A program made the position numbers and the translations under genes. Of a DNA stretch of 64,000 nucleotides, positions 32,313 through 40,221 are shown in pieces. A model generated the notes under the pieces. It saw nothing but the letters and a program-made list of their open reading frames with translations. It did not search any database and had not been told where the DNA came from. The stretch's first letter is position 1. Each line of letters opens with the position of its first letter. The stretch spans positions 6,040,001 to 6,104,000 of the forward strand of contig CP102274.1 in the NCBI GenBank assembly GCA_025149285.1, written 5' to 3'. This DNA comes from Hungatella hathewayi (GTDB lineage Bacteria; Bacillota; Clostridia; Lachnospirales; Lachnospiraceae).

Positions 32313-32687
32313 TCACCCCTTTCCTACCCGCGGCTTGTACACACGTTCCCCATCCAGGTACTCCTCTTCCTTCCTCTGCTGGCCCAGAAGCTGCCGCATC
32401 CGATTCAGCGTATCCCGGTTCTTCTGTTCCTCAAAGAACTTGACGATCCGCTCATTTCGCTTGACAATATCTTTATTCTGCCTGCGGTATTTCCGACTCT
32501 GCTGAAACTTCGTTGCTACTCGGTTCCGCTCAGACTTATCCACTGCAAATTCTATTGCATGAACCAGATCTTGCAGACGCCGGTCCTCTTCATTCACATT
32601 TTCATACGCTGCCTTGTATTCCTGGACACATTGGTCTATGAAATTCAAGAAATTCTCCAGTTCTTTAGCCGGACTGTTTTGCTCCAC
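32313..32687 (-). CDS. Charged helical phage protein, function unknown
   Basis: The 124-residue protein is almost entirely charged helix (e.g. EEQKNRDTLNRMRQLLGQQRKEE). The GTG start is eight bases after AGGGAGG. It overlaps the previous gene. The early operon position suggests a DNA-metabolism accessory role, but nothing more specific can be said. Confidence 0.6.
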   Translation of the reverse strand: MEQNSPAKELENFLNFIDQCVQEYKAAYENVNEEDRRLQDLVHAIEFAVDKSERNRVATKFQQSRKYRRQNKDIVKRNERIVKFFEEQKNRDTLNRMRQLLGQQRKEEEYLDGERVYKPRVGKG

Positions 32688-32970
32688 CGGCCTCGCCTCC
32701 CTGCCTATATCTTTTTCGTTTCCGCATCTGCAATACTAAATCTGGCCATAGCGCGCTATCCAGTACACCACTCGGCAGCCTCACCAGCGCAAAATGCTTA
32801 TAATGCTCCACAATCTTTCCGCGGTGCGCCTCGCCAGTATGCCCCATGGAATCGATCCCCTGGGCTTTGTAAGTATGTACGATTACGTTGCGGCCGATCC
32901 GGTAATACCGCTGTGCGGCCTGTATCTCCTTCTGGGTTATGTACCCTTTCGGGATTTCTTGATGTTTCAA
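32665..32970 (-). CDS. Basic early phage protein, function unknown
   Basis: The 101-residue protein has TTG as start, eight bases after GGAGG and overlapping the previous stop in TTGA. The C terminus is strongly basic (QMRKRKRYRQGG). No domain is recognised. Confidence 0.6.
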   Translation of the reverse strand: MKHQEIPKGYITQKEIQAAQRYYRIGRNVIVHTYKAQGIDSMGHTGEAHRGKIVEHYKHFALVRLPSGVLDSALWPDLVLQMRKRKRYRQGGEAGGAKQSG

Positions 32971-33185
32971 TTTATGTACCTCCTGACCTCTTCGACTGCG
33001 TCATACCATCCGCGTGTATACAGTATATGGTATTCGTGAGGCAGTTCCATGCCATTTATGCGCTCACGTATCTCTGCCAGGCGCATTCGCAACGCCTCAT
33101 TCTCCTGCATTAGATCATCACAGTGCTTTTTATATTCGTCGCATTTGTTACATCCTCTTATTTTACAGCTTGTGTTGTCTATCAC
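32967..33185 (-). CDS. Small Cys-containing coiled-coil protein
   Basis: The 72-residue protein has a CKIRGCNKC motif, possibly metal-binding, a short coiled coil and a GWYDAVEEVRRYI tail. The GTG start follows GGAGG by eight bases. Confidence 0.6.
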   Translation of the reverse strand: MIDNTSCKIRGCNKCDEYKKHCDDLMQENEALRMRLAEIRERINGMELPHEYHILYTRGWYDAVEEVRRYIN

Positions 33186-33212
33186 GTTTCAAACCTCCTT
33201 CATATTACGATT

Positions 33213-33488
33213 TTACTCGCAAAACTCATGGATCGCCCAAAAGGGAAAAGTAACAATCCATAATATAATCATCACGATTCTTAATAAAAATCCGATTGCC
33301 ACCTGAAGTATACATTTTAGCAAATCACTTACCTTCAACATCCTTCTGTGGTGTACTCTCCATAAATGAATTTCATGTTTTAATGCGTGTAACGGGTGTA
33401 TAAATATCTGGTTCAAATCATTCCCTTTTATCGATATTTCCTTTCCGCAAACAGAACAATATGAACTCACCTTATTTGTTTTGAACAC
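33213..33488 (-). CDS. Zinc-ribbon membrane protein, 91 aa
   Basis: An N-terminal YCSVCGKE half-ribbon (residues 10-17) is followed by a His-rich middle and two adjacent hydrophobic stretches (about 58-86). GTG start, AAGGGG upstream. Function is unknown. Confidence 0.6.
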   Translation of the reverse strand: MFKTNKVSSYCSVCGKEISIKGNDLNQIFIHPLHALKHEIHLWRVHHRRMLKVSDLLKCILQVAIGFLLRIVMIILWIVTFPFWAIHEFCE

Positions 33489-33511
33489 TGATTTTCCCCT
33501 TCTTTCTCGAT

Positions 33512-34087
33512 TTAGTCATCTCTCAAACGAGCCGGTAAAACAATTTTTAAATTCTCCCGCTCTCCCTTTCTTCCCGTTCTGATAATCACTGGGGATACAG
33601 AGTCGTATATATCTATCTTCGCCATTTTTTTATCAGAATCGTAGGTGCTAATGGAATCCAGTGCGTCTTTTAAGTACTTTGCGTTAATCCCTATCGTAAT
33701 CATTTTCTCTTTTTCTTGATATTCCTTCAGTATCTTGTCAACAGGATAGTACTGGCCTTCCGGCTGCACATATCCCATGATTGACTCTCCCACCTGCACA
33801 TACAGCCGGCTATTACTCACTTCCAATTCCGCATAGTTATCGCGTTTTGTGATCTTCGGAATTGTTGGCCTTATGTAACAGGTAAATGATTCGTCAGCTT
33901 CTACCAGCTCCGCATATTCAATCGAGATTCTGTGGCCCTCTAACGCTGTGGCCCGGATTACTTTTTCTTTCGCGTCGATTTCTAAGTATGTCCACCGCAT
34001 TAACTCCGAGAGCGTTCCGTCACCCACAAATCGCTTTGTATTATCAATAATTCGTTTAAATTCTCCAGCGCATATTTTTGCCTTCAA
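33512..34087 (-). CDS. Short sliding-clamp (DnaN-like) homologue
   Basis: The 191-residue protein resembles the beta clamp. It has ATALEGHRISIEYAEL in the first half, TIGINAKYLKDALDSISTYDSDKKMAKIDIYDSVSPVIIR in the second, and the near-terminal VLPARL that corresponds to the clamp's closing motif. It is about half the length of bacterial clamps (about 370), so two of three domains. Start is TTG, seven bases after GGAGG; the longer frame has no ribosome site. It is probably the phage processivity factor or a decoy for the host clamp. Confidence 0.7.
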   Translation of the reverse strand: MKAKICAGEFKRIIDNTKRFVGDGTLSELMRWTYLEIDAKEKVIRATALEGHRISIEYAELVEADESFTCYIRPTIPKITKRDNYAELEVSNSRLYVQVGESIMGYVQPEGQYYPVDKILKEYQEKEKMITIGINAKYLKDALDSISTYDSDKKMAKIDIYDSVSPVIIRTGRKGERENLKIVLPARLRDD

Positions 34088-34109
34088 TTTCTTTCCTCCT
34101 CTACATGAT

Positions 34110-34331
34110 CTAATCAATTATGTCTCGTGGGTCTAATTCTTTTTCGTATTTCATTCCACAAATCGGGCATTTTGAAAGTAGGATGGGAACTTCCCTTTCT
34201 CTCTTCTTCCCCGGCTCTCTGGCAGTGAAAGATATATATACTCTCCCTGACAAAATTTCAACGGGTGGCTGTACATGTTCATATCCCTTTTCTTCCAGCC
34301 TTTTTTTCATGTCATATATGCAATTACACAT
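34110..34331 (-). CDS. Small zinc-ribbon-like protein, 73 aa
   Basis: It contains an N-terminal MCNC and a C-terminal CPICGMKY, which together could bind one zinc. GGAGGAACGG precedes the ATG. It sits in the early operon; no specific function can be assigned. Confidence 0.6.
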   Translation of the reverse strand: MCNCIYDMKKRLEEKGYEHVQPPVEILSGRVYISFTAREPGKKREREVPILLSKCPICGMKYEKELDPRDIID

Positions 34332-34369
34332 TCCGTTCCTCCTCTAAATGATCGTTTTACGAATTAACC

Positions 34370-35407
34370 TTACGGTAATACTTCCGGAAAGTCTGTTATA
34401 CTCATCTGCCCCTGTGCCTCCCATGTGGTCCATGGTATCCCTACATAATCCAACACTTCAGCCATACCCAAACCGCCCTTACATACTGGTTTCATGCAGA
34501 AATCATATTGATGCGGGTAAGAGGTTGCCATACGTTGGAATCTGTTAGGCTCTGGCTCCAGGTGTGCACCGAATGCGCAAAACATGCAGCCGGTCCGCTG
34601 CTCTCCAGTGAGGTAATACTCGCCGCATGGAGTCTGTTTGATATCGCCGTACACAGAACAAATTTCAAGATCGTTTTCCACAACGTACCGTAGCACATCC
34701 TGTTTTGTCCAGAATCCCATAGGCTGGCTCTTGATTGTCTTGCCATCGTAGACGTTGCAGCCGGTATGTGCATATTGATGCGCCCTTTTAAAGCCTTCGT
34801 CCTGGGTGATCCCAATGTATGGATAACGTCCAGTTTCCCTTACAAACTTATCAAATGGCTTCTTTTTCATCATTTCACAACACTTGTCCGTGGTCTCAAA
34901 CGGTGCATTAATCAGAAATTGCCACTTGTCCGCCAACTTTCCAAAACTTCCTCTTTCATCTCCATTCAAGAGATAATTTCTGTGCCTGTCCGACAAATTA
35001 CCATGTCGTAGCTTATACACCTTTCTGGCTGTTTCCTTGCTTATGAGCGGATATCCATATGTAGTAATAACCTTACGGAATGTGATCCGCTTACCGTCTT
35101 TATCGACCGGATAAATTTCCCGAAATTCCCCACTGGCCTGCCGCGCAAACTTTACAATTTCAGGGAATTCTAATCCTGTGTTGGAAAATACCGCCGGCAC
35201 ATCGTTTCCGACGGTCTCCCGAATCAGATGTAACAGGACCCGGCTATCCAGTCCTCCAGAATAACTCAGGTATACCATTCCTCCCCAGTTATCATACCAT
35301 TCACGGATTCGTGTTTTGGTAAGCTGAAGCTTTATTTCCCATGGTAGGTATTTCCTCTGGCCGAACTGCCAGTCATTAAGTTTTAAATCGTCCTCTTTAA
35401 TAAACAT
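34370..35407 (-). CDS. Phage PAPS-reductase/PP-loop family protein
   Basis: The 345-residue protein has the PP-loop SYSGGLDS (48-55) that binds ATP or adenylyl sulfate. Cys176-Cys177 and Cys274-x2-Cys277 could hold an iron-sulfur cluster. Phage members of this family lie near DNA-modification genes and a role in sulfur-based DNA modification has been proposed; it is not proven here. A methyltransferase-like gene is two genes upstream. The ribosome site (GAAAGGAG) is 47 bases upstream, separated by a hairpin. Confidence 0.82.
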   Translation of the reverse strand: MFIKEDDLKLNDWQFGQRKYLPWEIKLQLTKTRIREWYDNWGGMVYLSYSGGLDSRVLLHLIRETVGNDVPAVFSNTGLEFPEIVKFARQASGEFREIYPVDKDGKRITFRKVITTYGYPLISKETARKVYKLRHGNLSDRHRNYLLNGDERGSFGKLADKWQFLINAPFETTDKCCEMMKKKPFDKFVRETGRYPYIGITQDEGFKRAHQYAHTGCNVYDGKTIKSQPMGFWTKQDVLRYVVENDLEICSVYGDIKQTPCGEYYLTGEQRTGCMFCAFGAHLEPEPNRFQRMATSYPHQYDFCMKPVCKGGLGMAEVLDYVGIPWTTWEAQGQMSITDFPEVLP

Positions 35408-35418
35408 TTTCTGCGAAA

Positions 35419-35462
35419 GGAACCCGGCGCGCCTGTTTTCCGGAAAGGTTCCGGCTCCTTTC
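35419..35462 (-). promoter_or_regulatory. Ribosome site and hairpin before the PAPS-reductase gene
   Basis: GAAAGGAG is followed by GGAACC...GGTTCC, a 34-base hairpin (inner TTTCCGGAAA), then 11 bases and the ATG. Folding would bring the ribosome site to a workable distance of about 13 bases. Confidence 0.4.
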
Positions 35463-35464
35463 TC

Positions 35465-35785
35465 TTAATCAGTTTTTAGTGTATAAGTTTTTTCCGGTCG
35501 GGACCTCTGCGGATCAAAGTATATTTCATCAACAAGCCCGCGCTGCCGCTTTCCGTCATAATACACTAACCTACGGCGTCCACTATCCCCCTCTACAATC
35601 TTTTCTACCTGAACAACTTTGTACCAATTGTGACTTTCTGTGCTCATATCCATCACAATCAATTTTCCCACCATATCCGTAATCTCGTTGAATGTTAATT
35701 CTCTTCCAAGGCAACATTCCTCGATCCAGTCCCCCGGCTGGAATTCCTTTGCCATGAAATCAAACAGGCTTATTTGTCCTTCCAT
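35465..35785 (-). CDS. Phage protein with an N-terminal clamp-binding-like QISLF motif
   Basis: The 106-residue protein opens MEGQISLFDFM; QISLF fits the pentapeptide that docks proteins on the beta clamp. The rest has LTFNEITDMVGKLIVMDM and a basic middle, with no enzyme motif. I use the ATG after GGGGGTGGG rather than a GTG three codons upstream. Confidence 0.6.
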   Translation of the reverse strand: MEGQISLFDFMAKEFQPGDWIEECCLGRELTFNEITDMVGKLIVMDMSTESHNWYKVVQVEKIVEGDSGRRRLVYYDGKRQRGLVDEIYFDPQRSRPEKTYTLKTD

Positions 35786-35825
35786 ATTTCCCACCCCCTT
35801 GTCCCTTCATACGGAAAATATCAGT

Positions 35826-36287
35826 TTATTTGATAAAGACCAGCCATCTTGTTTTTCCTCTCTGGTCTCCCAGTAATGGTTTTTTATCAAAAACTCTCAA
35901 TACTTCAGATAATTTTATTTGATCCTCATTCCATTTAAAAATCAATAGCCCATCAGGCTCCATTACTCTCATGCACTCGCTAAATCCCTGCTTCAAATAC
36001 TCCGGCCAGTCAGCCGGTAGGATTCCGTATTTATTGGCCAACCAGCTCCCCGTCCCCGCATGAATCAAATGTGGCGGGTCAAATACAACAACTTTGAAAC
36101 TGTTATCAGGATATGGCATATCCCGGAAGTCCATCTTTACATCAGGTTTAATCAGCAGAGTACGTCCGTCACACAAGGTTGTTTCTAACTCTCTGTTGTC
36201 AGCATAGATTACCTCTGGATTCTGCCTGTCAAAATAAAACATCCGGCTACCACAACAAGCATCTAATACTCTTTCTATTTCAATCAC
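35826..36287 (-). CDS. Class I SAM-dependent methyltransferase-like protein
   Basis: The 153-residue protein has motif I VLDACCGSRMFYFD (7-20) and a DPPHL catalytic-type motif near residue 70, then LLIFKWNEDQ. It is short and lacks a target-recognition domain. DNA or nucleotide methylation is likely given DPPH, but the substrate is not determined. The GTG start is very close to AAAGGA, so initiation may be weak. Confidence 0.75.
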   Translation of the reverse strand: MIEIERVLDACCGSRMFYFDRQNPEVIYADNRELETTLCDGRTLLIKPDVKMDFRDMPYPDNSFKVVVFDPPHLIHAGTGSWLANKYGILPADWPEYLKQGFSECMRVMEPDGLLIFKWNEDQIKLSEVLRVFDKKPLLGDQRGKTRWLVFIK

Positions 36288-36314
36288 TCCTTTACAAAAT
36301 ATTAATACTACCGA

Positions 36315-36518
36315 TTATCGTTTTTCTGTTGAAAATAAGACGCAATCAGACACTTCTTTTTCTCCTGTTACCATTTCTCTGATATACTGGTGAGGCACAT
36401 CACAGTTTACAGCGTTCATAAGCAATTCAGTTTTGGCACCTGCGCTTAACATTTCACAGAGTTGGCTCAACTTTATTTCCGTTCGATCCTCTTTCTCAAA
36501 CACATCAATTAATCCCAT
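36315..36518 (-). CDS. Small early phage protein, 67 aa
   Basis: A mostly helical protein with the stretch KLSQLCEMLSAGAKTELLMNAVN and no recognised domain. GGAAAG precedes the ATG with suitable spacing. Function is unknown. Confidence 0.55.
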   Translation of the reverse strand: MGLIDVFEKEDRTEIKLSQLCEMLSAGAKTELLMNAVNCDVPHQYIREMVTGEKEVSDCVLFSTEKR

Positions 36519-36562
36519 GATTTTTTTCCTTTCTTCCGGCAGTCCCGGAATATTAATCTAAC

Positions 36563-36697
36563 TTATCTTGTCGTCACCTTCCGAATCCAGCCACATTTCT
36601 TGCACAAATACGTCGTTACTGTCTTGTCTGGATACTCATTTTGTTTTACTATTTCAAAATCATGTATACAAAGACAATGTCGAATCCAATTAAACAT
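36563..36697 (-). CDS. Small Cys-rich protein, 44 aa
   Basis: An ATG with GGAGGAAAG upstream opens a 44-codon frame. Cys8 and Cys10 with His12 and the later CKKCGW suggest a zinc knuckle. Its place in a tight run of early genes supports it. Confidence 0.6.
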   Translation of the reverse strand: MFNWIRHCLCIHDFEIVKQNEYPDKTVTTYLCKKCGWIRKVTTR

Positions 36698-36731
36698 GTA
36701 TCACTTTCCTCCACTCCTCCGGAATTTTCAA

Positions 36732-36941
36732 TCATGATTCCCCAAAATCAGGCAATTTCAAGCAATCACACATCTCTATAGTAACATCAGTTTTAAAAAA
36801 TTCTTTTGAAATAACATAACTCTGAATTTCGTAAATCGTTCCCATAAAAAAGACCTTGTCTTTAAAATCCAGAGGAATCACCCCATATTTTTTTAGAATC
36901 CTATGTGCCAGTTTTAATAATAATTTCCGCAATCTCATCAT
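36732..36941 (-). CDS. Small early phage protein, 69 aa
   Basis: A basic N terminus (LRKLLLKLAHRILKK) is followed by a beta-rich region KDKVFFMGTIYEIQSYVI. The start may be either of two adjacent ATGs or a TTG two codons on. Function is unknown. Confidence 0.5.
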   Translation of the reverse strand: MMRLRKLLLKLAHRILKKYGVIPLDFKDKVFFMGTIYEIQSYVISKEFFKTDVTIEMCDCLKLPDFGES

Positions 36942-36969
36942 CCTTTCCGGGTATCTTGAAAATACTAAT

Positions 36970-37182
36970 TTACAATCGTTCCAGCATTTTGCTGAATTCT
37001 TTTGATGGCTTCTTTACCTGCCCCCACGCCAGCTCTGCGCCACAGTATGGACAGCATTTATATTCTTTAGCCACACCCATTCCACAGGTGCAATTATATT
37101 CTGGTTCTGGCGCTTCCGTCCCCTGTACGAAATAAGCTACAATTTCTGGCACAACTATCTTAATCAATCTCATCCTTCTCAC
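36970..37182 (-). CDS. Zinc-ribbon protein, 70 aa
   Basis: NCTCGMGVAKEYKCCPYCGAEL supplies a complete four-Cys zinc ribbon. The GTG start has GAGGTGA upstream. Such proteins are common in clostridial phage early operons; the partner is unknown. Confidence 0.6.
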   Translation of the reverse strand: MRRMRLIKIVVPEIVAYFVQGTEAPEPEYNCTCGMGVAKEYKCCPYCGAELAWGQVKKPSKEFSKMLERL

Positions 37183-37197
37183 TGCATCACCTCAATC

Positions 37198-37398
37198 TTA
37201 ATTCTGTGCCTGAATCCAATCCCTGTACCGTTCTGCATCGTGGATAATCGCGTTGAGCACAGGGGTAATCTCTTTCAAAATGTCGGTGTCTTTCTCACGG
37301 TACATTTTTAACCTCAGCTCGCAAAGCTGTTCTAATCCTGTCTCGATATCTCTCTCATAATCCAGTTCATCATCGTACAATTGCGCATAATCTTTCAT
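37198..37398 (-). CDS. Small acidic helical protein, 66 aa
   Basis: I start at the ATG after AGGAGGTGCAG. The product (YAQLYDDELDYERDIETGLEQLCELRLKM) is acidic and helical. Function is unknown. Confidence 0.55.
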   Translation of the reverse strand: MKDYAQLYDDELDYERDIETGLEQLCELRLKMYREKDTDILKEITPVLNAIIHDAERYRDWIQAQN

Positions 37399-37419
37399 TC
37401 TGCACCTCCTAAACGTCAA

Positions 37420-37584
37420 TTATCTATTGATAAACCACAAATTCCGAATCTTCTTGCACTTCTTGCAGTAAAACTCATGAACACTCAAAGCAATGCGAAA
37501 TCTGGTTCCGTGAAACAATACAATTCTTTCTGCCATACAAATAGATTCCGGGTAATGCATTTTTAGACACTTACTTTTCCGCAT
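37420..37584 (-). CDS. Small Cys-pair protein, 54 aa
   Basis: It starts at an ATG seven bases after AAGGGG, inside the 3' end of the winged-helix gene. A C-terminal YCKKCKKIRNLW knuckle may bind metal. Function is unknown. Confidence 0.5.
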   Translation of the reverse strand: MRKSKCLKMHYPESICMAERIVLFHGTRFRIALSVHEFYCKKCKKIRNLWFINR

Positions 37585-37814
37585 TCTGCATCCCCTTCCC
37601 ATGTGATCTTTACTCCCGGCACCGCAATACACCTCGGCTGCCCCGGCACCATTTTAATGATCCCCGCGTCTGCCATCTGCTTGAGATGCAATTGTACACT
37701 GCTCGTGCTCTCCAGCCCTACGCCTTCCCCGATTTCACGTACAGAGGGAGGCCAGCCGTGGGATATGGTGTACTGTACAATGTAATCCCTGATCTGCTCA
37801 TGACGCTCTTTCAT
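37563..37814 (-). CDS. LexA-type winged-helix DNA-binding protein
   Basis: The 83-residue protein matches the LexA N-terminal domain: ERHEQIRDYIVQYTISHGWPPSVREIGEGVGLESTSSVQLHLKQMADAGII. It has no peptidase domain, so it cannot self-cleave. I start at the ATG after AGGAGG. It could compete with host LexA or regulate the early operon. Confidence 0.8.
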   Translation of the reverse strand: MKERHEQIRDYIVQYTISHGWPPSVREIGEGVGLESTSSVQLHLKQMADAGIIKMVPGQPRCIAVPGVKITWEGDAECGKVSV

Positions 37815-37827
37815 GGTCTGTCGCCTC

Positions 37828-38064
37828 CTAAAATCTGTATTCATAGAAATCTGCATCTTCCACGTACCAGTCCTCTCCTGTACGGTAAATCCTCACCCTG
37901 TCAAGCTGCTCGTCAGTCAAATCTTTCCACCCTGGCACATTTCTCAACATGTTTCGTACATAACCACGCCGTAGTTCAATCTCATCAGCAGTCATGGACT
38001 TTCCCATGTGTTGGTCTTCTCCCACACGATACCTTGCCAGCTTTCTTGCCGCTTCTTCATTCAT
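37828..38064 (-). CDS. Small early phage protein, 78 aa
   Basis: A charged helical protein ending in DWYVEDADFYEYRF. It overlaps the helicase-loader stop by four bases (ATGA), so the two are coupled. Function is unknown. Confidence 0.55.
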   Translation of the reverse strand: MNEEAARKLARYRVGEDQHMGKSMTADEIELRRGYVRNMLRNVPGWKDLTDEQLDRVRIYRTGEDWYVEDADFYEYRF

Positions 38065-38594
38065 TTCTGGTCCTCCATCATCGGAAGGGCTGCTTCAGGC
38101 TGTATTCCTGCCTGCTCGATTTTTAAATGTTCTGGCATTTTGTGAAACTCGACAGCTCGTCGCTGCTCTGCTTCATAGGCTCCACGGAACTGTGCTTTCA
38201 GTGTGTTCACCTGATCATAAGGTGATTGGCATATGTTCTGCCAGCCGGTACGCTCTACAGCCCTACGTACTGGACCGCTGAGGCTTTTCAGTGCCTCCGC
38301 CTCCCTCATATATCCGTAGCGCCTTACAGCCATGTTGACCTCGCCCCACGCTTCGTCAGCATCGGGGATACGCGTTTCCATCAAATCTGCCGCATACAGT
38401 CTTAAGTCTGATATTGCAGGTGGAAATTTGTTAGACAGTGCGTATTTCTTGAGAGCCATTATAGCAACCTGAAAAGGAATATCTCCCAGTAGTTCATACC
38501 ACCAGTCCATCTGATCTCCCGTTGCCAGCAGGTTGTCTTTTGGATATGCTGTTTTTATCCGATCTGCAAATACGGCAAATTCCTTTGTGTTCAT
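38061..38594 (-). CDS. Replicative helicase loader/inhibitor (G39P-like)
   Basis: The 177-residue protein has the all-helical N-terminal domain of SPP1 G39P-type loaders (MDWWYELLGDIPFQVAIMALKKYALSNKFPPAISDLR, about 29-64). These deliver DnaB-type helicase to the phage origin. It is coupled by a four-base overlap to the replisome organiser gene. Confidence 0.8.
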   Translation of the reverse strand: MNTKEFAVFADRIKTAYPKDNLLATGDQMDWWYELLGDIPFQVAIMALKKYALSNKFPPAISDLRLYAADLMETRIPDADEAWGEVNMAVRRYGYMREAEALKSLSGPVRRAVERTGWQNICQSPYDQVNTLKAQFRGAYEAEQRRAVEFHKMPEHLKIEQAGIQPEAALPMMEDQK

Positions 38595-39430
38595 TCCTCT
38601 CCTCCTCTTGACATCGCCCAGTTATACATCATTTCCCGGCTCTCGTTTTGCTTGTCCTGCTGTTTCCCTACAGGGCTGTATGATGGCTCTGGCCTGTTAC
38701 TGTAATTGCCGTCAAGCACCTTAGCCATATTACCGTCACTGATAAGCCAGTCAAATGTCGCTGACCAGTTTTTATTATTTTTGCCTTTTAAAAATTCACT
38801 CTGCTCTGCAAGTTCAAAGAGTTTACGAAAATCATCTGCCGTATAGCCGCTGTTAAGCCTTGCCCCAATTGCCCGACGCCGTTTGTCTGACAGCTTTGTC
38901 ACATGGGGGTATGATTTGCAAAGCGAATTATACAGAGTAATTATCTCTTGATAATTACGATTATCTTTTTTCTTTCCTTCTTTCTCTTCTTCAAGTTCTT
39001 CCCTTTTTTCTTTCTTTCCTTCTTCTATTGTTGTTAATAGACTGTTAATAGAGTGTGCCTTGTCTGTGCATTGACTGGTATCAGACTGTTGATTGACTGT
39101 GGTTTGACTGTTAATATCCTGATACAGGCTGTAGTTATTTACCGTAAATACGCTGTATTTGGACTGTGTTTTGACTGTGATTTCTCCTGTTGACGTCAAA
39201 TGTTTTAAAGCAGTCCGTAACTCATTAATTGTAAGGTCGCATTCCTCGCAAAGACGCGGATAAGAAGAAATAAAAGAACCACGCGGAACCGTTGTACCTT
39301 CAAACCTTCCCTCTTTCCAGTTTGCTTTCAGTAACATGTGAAGGAATAGAACCTTTGTATTGATATTCCGATACCACTCCCATTCGAGAATGTTCCGGCT
39401 TATTTTTATGTAGTTTCCATCTCCTCCCAA
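38591..39430 (-). CDS. Replisome organiser / replication initiation protein
   Basis: The 279-residue protein has an N-terminal winged helix (YIKISRNILEWEWYRNINTKVLFLHMLLKANW... GSFISSYPRLCEECDLTINELRTALKHL), a charged Glu/Lys linker and a C-terminal DnaD-like helical part. The TTG start follows GGGAG in the RusA stop region; an earlier TTG lacks a ribosome site. The gene contains 11-bp iterons, as expected when the initiator binds an origin within its own gene. Confidence 0.8.
   Translation of the reverse strand: MGGDGNYIKISRNILEWEWYRNINTKVLFLHMLLKANWKEGRFEGTTVPRGSFISSYPRLCEECDLTINELRTALKHLTSTGEITVKTQSKYSVFTVNNYSLYQDINSQTTVNQQSDTSQCTDKAHSINSLLTTIEEGKKEKREELEEEKEGKKKDNRNYQEIITLYNSLCKSYPHVTKLSDKRRRAIGARLNSGYTADDFRKLFELAEQSEFLKGKNNKNWSATFDWLISDGNMAKVLDGNYSNRPEPSYSPVGKQQDKQNESREMMYNWAMSRGGEE
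39050..39183. other. Putative phage replication origin with 11-bp iterons
   Basis: GACTG(T/G) repeats start at 39050, 39073, 39084, 39095, 39106, 39162 and 39173; four are in tandem with exact 11-bp steps. The period is not a multiple of three, so it is not a protein repeat. A long pyrimidine/AT-rich tract (38960-39045) adjoins it and could melt. Confidence 0.65.
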
Positions 39431-39434
39431 AATA

Positions 39435-39809
39435 TCACTCCCGTTCTTCAATCAGTACTTCGATGCGAGGTTCATTTCGATCACAGAAAAATTGGTCCGT
39501 AAACCCTATGACGTAGTCCCACCCATCATCTTTCAGCACACCGCATTTCACAAGTGCGTCCTGGATCACCTTCCTGCCAAAGCTTGACACATTGTCATGG
39601 TCCCTCCGCTTATTTGGCTCATACCATGAGAATTTAAGGAACACGGGCTTTTCTATATGTAACCGCCGTAACTGCTGTCTGATCGCCCATATGACGGTTT
39701 CCTCGTTGTCTTTCTTCATCTTCCCACCCTTATGCGGGTTTGTCCGGTTTGCTGCTGTATAGTCATTCAGGCCATCGAGGCGGCCAAATATCACCAACTT
39801 ATATTCCAT
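39435..39809 (-). CDS. RusA-family Holliday junction resolvase
   Basis: The 124-residue endonuclease resolves phage recombination intermediates. It has the family start KLVIFGRLDGLNDYTAANR and the catalytic region RRDHDNVSSFGRKVIQDALVKCGVLKDDGWDYV with its Asp residues. I start at the ATG after AAAGGAG; the frame extends upstream without a ribosome site. Confidence 0.88.
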   Translation of the reverse strand: MEYKLVIFGRLDGLNDYTAANRTNPHKGGKMKKDNEETVIWAIRQQLRRLHIEKPVFLKFSWYEPNKRRDHDNVSSFGRKVIQDALVKCGVLKDDGWDYVIGFTDQFFCDRNEPRIEVLIEERE

Positions 39810-39850
39810 AGGCTCCTTTCCCCGGTACCGCCCCTGAAATAGGCAGTACC

Positions 39851-39905
39851 GGTAATACCAATGGCATGTCGTGACACATGCTTGTATGTAATTCCCTTTC
39901 GGGAT
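39851..39905 (-). other. Hairpin in the gap before the resolvase gene
   Basis: The roughly 100-base gap holds GCATGT-GTCACG-ACATGC and a GGTATTACC stem. It may be an mRNA structure or a protein-binding site. Confidence 0.3.
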
Positions 39906-39912
39906 CACAAGG

Positions 39913-40218
39913 CTATAAATAGCTTTTTCCATACCTTGCACGGAATAGTTCTCTTCCCATCGGAACCATTTTCAATGCCAATTCTTTTTCATATGCCATC
40001 TGACCAAGCATCTTTGAAAGCTTTTCAGCCATCGGGTTATCATGGATTCTGCTGTTAACTTTTCCTGCGGTATGGCAGTTGTTGCAAATAGGAACCTTAA
40101 GACAGTCTTCATCCGCCAGTTCTCGATTTGCCGATCCGAAAATAAGGTGATGTTCACAATCGGCAGGGCGGCCGCAGAAGAAGCAGTGATCCATATCATC
40201 GGTTAATAATGATATCAT
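39913..40218 (-). CDS. Phage HNH-like zinc protein
   Basis: HCFFCGRPADCEHHLIFG (about 11-28) and VPICNNCHTAGKVNSRIHDN (about 42-61) form the two Cys pairs and His residues of an HNH-type fold. It is probably a nuclease acting with the recombination genes. GGGGAGGTG precedes the ATG. Confidence 0.72.
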   Translation of the reverse strand: MISLLTDDMDHCFFCGRPADCEHHLIFGSANRELADEDCLKVPICNNCHTAGKVNSRIHDNPMAEKLSKMLGQMAYEKELALKMVPMGRELFRARYGKSYL

Positions 40219-40221
40219 TGC

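Noticed and set aside
39810..39941. N-terminal extension of the RusA resolvase
   Set aside because: The frame is open, but the strong ribosome site and the family's conserved beginning are at the internal ATG (39809).
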